Assembly: GCA_021797365.1 (NCBI GenBank) | Contig: JAJZZU010000201.1 | Location: 1-5,516, forward strand | Source: Pseudomonadota bacterium | Lineage (GTDB): Bacteria > Pseudomonadota > Gammaproteobacteria > Acidiferrobacterales > Acidiferrobacteraceae | DNA length: 5,516 bases | Reading direction: 5' to 3' | Notes under the pieces: model-generated | What the model saw: the letters and a program-made list of their open reading frames with translations, nothing else | Databases searched by the model: none | Told to the model about the DNA's origin: nothing | In this document: piece after piece, positions 4,626 through 5,516 of the stretch | How the letters are laid out: every line of letters begins with the position of its first letter | Position numbering within the stretch: position 1 is the first letter of the stretch | Translations under genes and position numbers: made by a program

Positions 4626-5516
4626 AAGCCGACCCCTGGGCGCGCACCAGCCACGCGGGCCACAGTGGAATGGTTGGGACGTGGTTCCCACAGAAGGTCC
4701 TCGCAAAGCCCCATGAAATCCCGTGCGCGGGTCTCCCAGGATTGGGCCGCTGCATACGCCCGGCGCCGGTCCTTGTCCGCGGGATCGAACGGGTAGCGGG
4801 AAATAACCGCCTCGAGGGCCGCCAGATATTGCTCGTGGCCGCGCGCGCGGTGCACATGTTGCTCATGCGCCGCGAGCTCCGGGATCGGGACCGACACGAC
4901 CTCCTGGCCCAAGGCCAGATATTCGAGCAGCTTCAAGGGATTCACGCTGGCCACATGTTCGTCGTCGCGGTAGACCACAAGGCCCACGTCGAACACCTGT
5001 ATGACCGACGGCAGGTCGGCATAGGCCACGGGTCCGACGGCGTGGACATTGGGCAGGCGCTTTAGTGGCGCGATATCCACCTCCTCCTTGCCCACCAGCA
5101 CCACGGAGGCCTTGGAAAACCGCCGCGCGATCTTTTCCAGGAGATCGATATCGACACGCGCCCCGATGATGCCCTGAAACCCTATGATCGGACGCGGCAG
5201 GGCTGACAGCGCCGCTGGCGGGGGACCCGGATTTTGGAAATGGGCGACATCAACCCCTTGCGGCATGTGGATCGGCCGCCTGCCTTGCCAGGTCTTGCTG
5301 TCTACGAGCGCCTGCGCCGTGACCACCGTGGCATCCGCGCGCGCCAACATCAGCCGTTCACAGACCTCTATCAGACGCGCATCCGAATCGTGCATGCGCG
5401 CGTAGTCATCCATGCAGAAATAGATGGTGGCATCGGGCCGAAGGCTGTTGGCGAGCGCCACGGCCGCTGGGTTGGTGGCCACCAGTACCGTCTTGTGCCC
5501 GGCAAAGCGCGCCAAC
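4622..5516 (-). CDS. Group 1 glycosyltransferase, 5' end outside the window
   Basis: The last 298 codons of a GT-B glycosyltransferase are present; the frame is open to the window edge, so roughly the first 80-100 residues are missing and the TTG at 5515 is not a real start. Numbering from that edge: YFCMDDYARMHD (32-43) is the linker region; MPQGVDVAHF (84-93) opens the donor domain; IIGFQGIIGARVDIDLLEKI (110-129) and VVLVG (138-142) follow; NVHAVGPVAYADLPSVIQVF (156-175) and ASVNPLKLLEYLALGQEVVS (189-208) form the nucleotide-sugar binding core. This arrangement is seen in GT4-like transferases of exopolysaccharide and TuaH-like systems. No signal peptide or membrane segment is seen in this part. 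Its TGA overlaps the ATG of the deacetylase fragment, showing an operon. The donor sugar and acceptor cannot be deduced. Confidence 0.85.
   Translation of the reverse strand, partial: LARFAGHKTVLVATNPAAVALANSLRPDATIYFCMDDYARMHDSDARLIEVCERLMLARADATVVTAQALVDSKTWQGRRPIHMPQGVDVAHFQNPGPPPAALSALPRPIIGFQGIIGARVDIDLLEKIARRFSKASVVLVGKEEVDIAPLKRLPNVHAVGPVAYADLPSVIQVFDVGLVVYRDDEHVASVNPLKLLEYLALGQEVVSVPIPELAAHEQHVHRARGHEQYLAALEAVISRYPFDPADKDRRRAYAAAQSWETRARDFMGLCEDLLWEPRPNHSTVARVAGARPGVGL

Noticed and set aside
1..5516. CRISPR array, tRNA or rRNA genes, toxin-antitoxin pair, phage genes
   Set aside because: No regularly spaced direct repeats, no cloverleaf with conserved T-arm, no rRNA signature and no matching small gene pairs were seen on reading through both strands.

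Overview
The window is GC-rich and compact. It looks like the chromosome of a free-living, probably gammaproteobacterial, organism; acidophile relatives such as Acidiferrobacter or Acidithiobacillus are possible, but this is only an impression from protein style. Four genes or gene remnants run leftwards in a polysaccharide cluster. One small stress-protein gene runs rightwards towards them.

Layout. Positions 1-186 hold a strongly structured, gene-free stretch that ends in a clean rho-independent terminator. It is either the tail of an upstream transcript or an unrecognised small RNA. Positions 187-486 are a less GC-rich regulatory stretch with a -10-like hexamer inside a palindrome, followed by two hairpins. 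It leads into a KGG-repeat (YciG/Con-10 type) stress protein gene at 487-855, which has its own terminator at 863-891. The KGG gene converges on the minus-strand cluster, which ends at 1001.

The minus-strand cluster, in transcription order, is: a group 1 glycosyltransferase whose N-terminus lies outside the window (4622-5516); the first codons of a polysaccharide deacetylase-like protein, coupled to it by an ATGA overlap; a remnant of an IS200/IS605-family (IS1341-type) element comprising the last third of tnpB plus its right end; a GT4-type glycosyltransferase (2935-4041); and an exported GH123/DUF4091-type glycoside hydrolase-like protein (1001-2887). This reads as an extracellular polysaccharide locus: two enzymes that build the chain, one that would have trimmed acetyl groups, and one exported enzyme that could cut or edit the product.

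The most interesting part is 4038-4625. An IS605-type right end sits directly against the ribosome binding site of the GT4 gene. The rest of the deacetylase and the 5' two thirds of tnpB are gone. The surviving deacetylase start reads, out of frame, through the tnpB remnant and stops in an ATGA overlap with the GT4 start codon. The three genes therefore still form an uninterrupted coupled chain despite the scar. The guide position of the element's omega RNA, if it is still made, would cover the ribosome binding site and start codon of the GT4 gene. No intact novel defence or editing system is visible.
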